A DNA stretch of 64,000 nt from the NCBI RefSeq assembly GCF_000687935.1, contig NZ_JHZZ01000001.1:1612001-1676000 (forward strand), read 5' to 3'. Of this stretch, positions 60,538-64,000 are shown piece after piece (position 1 is the first letter of the stretch; the number at the start of each line of letters is the position of its first letter). Below the pieces are notes generated by a model that worked only from the letters and a program-made list of their open reading frames with translations, had not been told where the DNA came from and made no database searches. Source of the stretch: Polaribacter sp. Hel_I_88. Its GTDB lineage: Bacteria; Bacteroidota; Bacteroidia; Flavobacteriales; Flavobacteriaceae. A program made the position numbers and the translations under genes.

Positions 60538-62118
60538 ATGAAAAATATATATAAAAATTTAATCGTTTGTTTTTCTTTCATAACACTATTCTCTAGTTGT
60601 GAAACTGAATTAGACTTACAAAACCCAACTGCACTTTCTTTAGAAGAATTATTGCAAACAGATGATGGTTTTATAATGTTATCAAATGGAATATTAGACG
60701 CATATCAAAAAGTACCAGCTAACGAATTTTATTTAACAGAATTAAGATCAGATAATTCTAGAGCGAATTCAGAAAATGGTAATTTCCCACTAATTAGCTC
60801 TTATAATGTAGAGCCTAATAATGGAGATGTTGCAGCATATTACTCAAACAATATGCATACCATTAAACATGCAAATACTATTATAGACAATCGCTTTTTA
60901 GCTCCAGAAAGCCAACAATACACTGTTGGTGAAGCATACTTTATGAGAGCATTGTGTCATTTTAATTTGGTAAGAGCTTATCAAAATATACCTTATATCG
61001 ATAAAGTTTTAGACATTACAAAAGAAGAAGCTTTACAGTATAAACAATTACCAGAAGCAGAGGTTTACGCAAAAATTATTGAAGATTTTAAAACCTCAAT
61101 TGCTTATTTAGATAATGCAGAACAAAATAAATATAGACCATCTAAAGGAGCAGCAATTTGTTTAGCAGCAAAAGCATATTTAAGTCAGCCATCACCTAAC
61201 TATAGTGAAGCAGAACTTTTATTAGCCTCTGTTGTTGAGAATAATGGATCTTATGGTTACGATTTAATTTTTACTGAAAGAGCTGCTGCTACAGATTTTA
61301 ATGGAAATGGAATTGTTAGTGATAGTGAATATAATGCAACTTTAGCAATTGATTTTGGAAACGTTTTTGGAAACGACTTTAATGGAGATTATGCTGAAGA
61401 AGAAATAGTATTGGATGGCTCTTGGGCAAATACTGGAATAGAAAAAAATAAAGAAATCATTTTTTCTATAGCTTATGATTTGGTGAATAGTGATAATTAT
61501 GTAACTGCAGATAGTGGTTTAGGAGATCAAGTAGAAACTGATTCTGAGTCGTTTAGTTTTGCAATGACGTTGCAAGGACCTTCAAATGGAGTTAATATTG
61601 CTACAAATGAACTTTTAGAAGTAATGACGCCAGAATTACAACCTGTAAGATTTAATGCTACATTTATAGCACTATCTTATAATCCAACTATTTTAACAAA
61701 CGATACATTTAATGCTAAATTTCCTACAAATGGTGAAATTGGCGACAATGATTGGATAATTTTAAGATATGCAGATGTGTTGTTATTATATTCAGAAGCA
61801 ATCTTAGCAGGAGCAGAATCTACAACAGATGAAAGAGCAATAGAAGCCTATAATAAAGTAAGAAGAAGAGCTGGTTTAGAAGAAAATTCTAATTTTGTTC
61901 TTACCAAACAAGAATTATTAGATGAAAGAAGAGCCGAATTTGTTTTTGAAAATCAGCGTTTATTTGATTTAATTAGATTTGGAGAGGCAGATAATGTATT
62001 AAGACAATTCTCAATAGATAACAGTTTAAATTATACAAGCGAAAAGAAATACCTTCCTTTTCCTCAAAGAGAAATAGACAATTTACCTGGTTTTTACAAC
62101 CAAAATAACGGATACTAA
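60538..62118 (+). CDS. SusD/RagB family outer-membrane lipoprotein (second)
   Basis: 526 residues. A lipoprotein signal ends at Cys21 (ITLFSSC). It has SusD features: VGEAYFMRALCHFNLVRAYQNIPYI, then ILRYADVLLLYSEAILAG, YNKVRRRAGL, LLDERRAEFVFENQRLFDLIRFG and the end LPFPQREIDNLPGFYNQNNGY. It forms a SusCD pair with the gene before it. Confidence 0.93.
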   Translation: MKNIYKNLIVCFSFITLFSSCETELDLQNPTALSLEELLQTDDGFIMLSNGILDAYQKVPANEFYLTELRSDNSRANSENGNFPLISSYNVEPNNGDVAAYYSNNMHTIKHANTIIDNRFLAPESQQYTVGEAYFMRALCHFNLVRAYQNIPYIDKVLDITKEEALQYKQLPEAEVYAKIIEDFKTSIAYLDNAEQNKYRPSKGAAICLAAKAYLSQPSPNYSEAELLLASVVENNGSYGYDLIFTERAAATDFNGNGIVSDSEYNATLAIDFGNVFGNDFNGDYAEEEIVLDGSWANTGIEKNKEIIFSIAYDLVNSDNYVTADSGLGDQVETDSESFSFAMTLQGPSNGVNIATNELLEVMTPELQPVRFNATFIALSYNPTILTNDTFNAKFPTNGEIGDNDWIILRYADVLLLYSEAILAGAESTTDERAIEAYNKVRRRAGLEENSNFVLTKQELLDERRAEFVFENQRLFDLIRFGEADNVLRQFSIDNSLNYTSEKKYLPFPQREIDNLPGFYNQNNGY

Positions 62119-62127
62119 AATAATATA

Positions 62128-63321
62128 ATGATGAAAAAACATATAAAAAATTTAAAATATATTGTGTTAGTGGTGTTAGTTTCGCTAACCTCTTGTTTAG
62201 ATGATTCTTTGCCAAATGTTGGTGATTTGCCAGATTTTACAAATCCAACACCTTTTTACAACGTAGAAGATGTTTCAACGTCTAGCTTTGACTGTAATGA
62301 TGTAGAGATTTCTGCAAATTATGATTTTAATTTTCAGGCAGGTTCTAACCTAGCTGTAAATGGTACACAATATCAATGGGCTGTTACACCTTCTGATGGA
62401 GTAACTTTTATCAACAAAGATTTACCTATTCTTAAACAAGCTATTCAAGGAGAATTAGCTACAGTTGTAGCTATTGAAAACGAAATCGCTAAATTAGAAT
62501 TTAAATTACCTTGTGAAACAAATGCTGCAAGAATTGCTGTTTTAGAATCACAAATTGCAGGTTTAAAGGCAGATTTACAAACCGCTAACAATAACCTTTC
62601 AGAAACAACCTTACAAAATGTTGCTAATTTAGAGGCACAAATTGCTGCTTTACCAGCTGCAACTTTACAAGATAGAGAATTAATTTTCTCATTCCCAAAG
62701 CCAGATGTGTACACAGTAAGTTTAACAGTTACAGATGATCTTGGAAAATCAGAAACAACAGAAAAATTAATTACCGTAAATCAAGCAGTACCAACAATTG
62801 CAATTCCAGAAATAGGAGAAGCAAGTTTTGAAGATGGTAGTTTATTTGATGGTACAGGAGATGGTAGAGATTCTTGGAGATCTCCAAGTAGCTCAAGATG
62901 GGGTTCTGTTTTTCAAATTAATACAGATTCTAATGGAAGAGGTGAAGGAAATGATTTACCTGATGGAGTTCAAGCAGCTAAATTTCCTGCAGACGGAACT
63001 AGAACTGGTTATCAAGAAATAGCTTTAACACCAGGAGCAACTTATGTTTTAACATACTTTACAACTTTTGATGGTTTAAACACTTTTGGAGATTTAACAG
63101 TAGCAATTGTAAGCACAAATGCAAATAGTCTTGATGAAGCTAGATTAGCAGTAAATACAATAGCTTCTAGAACAGATAATAATGTGGGTAGAGTAGACAA
63201 TGTGTTTAAAAAGCATGCACTTACATTTGAAGCTGGTACTAATGAATCTGCTATTATTCTAATAACAAATACAGGAGTAGAAAGTAGATTGGATGCTTTT
63301 GAAATAATCGTTAAACAATAA
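62128..63321 (+). CDS. Surface lipoprotein with a split PKD domain and a binding-type C-terminus
   Basis: 397 residues (a second ATG at 62131 is equally possible). The lipobox ends at Cys23 (LVSLTSC). A PKD-like domain starts at about residue 50 (FDCNDVEISANYDFNFQAG...QYQWAVTPSDGV) and resumes at about 180 (LIFSFPKPDVYTVSLTVTDDLGKSETTEKLITV). Between them lies a helical, coiled-coil-like insert (AIENEIAKLEFKLPC...ARIAVLESQIAGLKADLQTANNNLSE). A beta-sandwich domain (about 230-397) follows. In this SusE/SusF-like position it probably binds glycan at the cell surface. Confidence 0.75.
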   Translation: MMKKHIKNLKYIVLVVLVSLTSCLDDSLPNVGDLPDFTNPTPFYNVEDVSTSSFDCNDVEISANYDFNFQAGSNLAVNGTQYQWAVTPSDGVTFINKDLPILKQAIQGELATVVAIENEIAKLEFKLPCETNAARIAVLESQIAGLKADLQTANNNLSETTLQNVANLEAQIAALPAATLQDRELIFSFPKPDVYTVSLTVTDDLGKSETTEKLITVNQAVPTIAIPEIGEASFEDGSLFDGTGDGRDSWRSPSSSRWGSVFQINTDSNGRGEGNDLPDGVQAAKFPADGTRTGYQEIALTPGATYVLTYFTTFDGLNTFGDLTVAIVSTNANSLDEARLAVNTIASRTDNNVGRVDNVFKKHALTFEAGTNESAIILITNTGVESRLDAFEIIVKQ

Positions 63322-63344
63322 CATAGAGTCTAAAATTTAATATT

Positions 63345-64000
63345 ATGATTTATAATAAATTAATTAAAAAATTCTACAGAAGTCTTTTTGCATTACTTGT
63401 TATTTCTATAAGTTTTGCATCTTGCTACGATTCTGGTTTCGAAGAATTTGTACCACCAACAGGAAACGTAAATAATATACAACCCACAACCCTTTTTACA
63501 GCCACAACAAATGCTGATGATAATTTAGGGGTGATTTTTAGAAGTTATTCAACAGATGCAGCTTCATATTTGTGGGATTTTGGAGATGGTAACACATCTA
63601 CAGAGGCAAACCCAGATTATGTTTATTCAGCAGGAGGTTTATATCAAGTAAAATTAACAACAACAAGTGCAGAAGGTTTAATAGGTAAAGATTCTACAAA
63701 TGTAGCACCTATATTTATTGATTTTAGTTTTACCAGTATAGACTCTCAAGTAACATTTACAAATATTACAGATGGAGCAGCCAGTTTGGTTTGGAATTTT
63801 GGTGATGGAGAATCAGTAAGTTGGGAAGCTGAAGATACGCAAACAGATCCAGATTTTAGTCCAGTACATACCTATGATACTGCAGATGTTTTTGATGTAA
63901 CTTTAACTGCTACTACTTTTTCAGGTAGAGAAGTTTCTGTTACAAAAAAAGTAGAAGGCTTAGTTTTAGCTGCAATACCAGATTTTTCTTTTTCTTCTAA
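63345..64000 (+). CDS. PKD-domain surface lipoprotein, cut by the window edge
   Basis: The first 218 codons are present and the 3' end lies beyond the window. Translation gives MIYNKLIKKFYRSLFALLVISISFASC with the lipobox Cys27. Two PKD repeats follow: YLWDFGDGNTSTEANPDYVYSAGGLYQVKLT at about residues 70-105, and LVWNFGDGESVSWE...HTYDTADVFDVTLTATT at about 145-195. It follows the previous lipoprotein gene by 23 bp and probably belongs to the same susCD operon. A C-terminal lyase or binding domain may lie outside the window. Confidence 0.85.
   Translation, partial: MIYNKLIKKFYRSLFALLVISISFASCYDSGFEEFVPPTGNVNNIQPTTLFTATTNADDNLGVIFRSYSTDAASYLWDFGDGNTSTEANPDYVYSAGGLYQVKLTTTSAEGLIGKDSTNVAPIFIDFSFTSIDSQVTFTNITDGAASLVWNFGDGESVSWEAEDTQTDPDFSPVHTYDTADVFDVTLTATTFSGREVSVTKKVEGLVLAAIPDFSFSS

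Overview
The window is AT-rich DNA (roughly 30% GC by eye) from a marine member of the Flavobacteriaceae, most likely Polaribacter or a close relative. The evidence is SusC/SusD pairs, type IX secretion C-terminal signals, a complete Bat operon, DUF4270 next to glmS, Bacteroidetes-type promoters (TTTG about 19 nt upstream of TAnnTTTG) and a bicarbonate-uptake cluster like those known from Polaribacter. The genus is an inference from gene content.

Positions 1-30200 are mostly core chromosome. After a TlpA-like thioredoxin, an SDR enzyme and a CvpA-like membrane protein comes an inorganic-carbon module (3317-7670): a LysR regulator divergent from an SbtA-type bicarbonate transporter, then a beta-carbonic anhydrase and a SulP transporter. 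A Bat operon follows on the minus strand (17295 down to 8105): moxR, DUF58, a membrane-anchored accessory gene, batA, batB, batC, batD, batE. It is interrupted between batA and batB by a four-helix-bundle (23S intervening-sequence-protein-like) cassette with inverted repeats, and it carries several short palindromic repeats. Next come lpxH coupled to a ParE-type toxin-antitoxin pair, ctpA, dCMP deaminase, a HupE/UreJ membrane protein, radA, a second toxin-antitoxin pair, an LPG-synthase-like membrane protein, panD and panC. Divergent from these are a half-length glycogen synthase, DUF4270 and glmS.

Positions 30200-34350 form a junction. Two decayed IS3-family copies in opposite orientation bracket a PL6 alginate lyase and a tRNA-Gly/tRNA-Leu pair.

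Positions 30479-64000 hold a large alginate utilisation locus: two PL6, two PL7 and one PL17 lyases, a further secreted lyase-like protein, two SusC/SusD pairs with PKD-type surface lipoproteins (the last one cut by the window edge), KdgF, an SDR that could reduce the unsaturated uronate product, a secreted binding-type T9SS protein, and two unexpected members: a gluconokinase/6-phosphogluconate dehydrogenase fusion and an NRAMP-fold transporter lacking the metal-binding motifs. HigBA, a Gfo/Idh/MocA oxidoreductase and an 800-residue plug-domain protein lie inside the locus but carry no copy of the shared operator.

The clearest system-level signal is a palindrome, TTGGTWWACCAA, found in one to three copies at all six promoters of the alginate genes. 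Copies are tandem with 13-bp spacing and in five cases overlap the -7 box. The layout implies one repressor. The motif resembles that of the GntR/FadR-family hexuronate regulators (UxuR/ExuR), and no such regulator is encoded here. KDG kinase, KDPG aldolase and a conventional MFS importer are also absent from the window.
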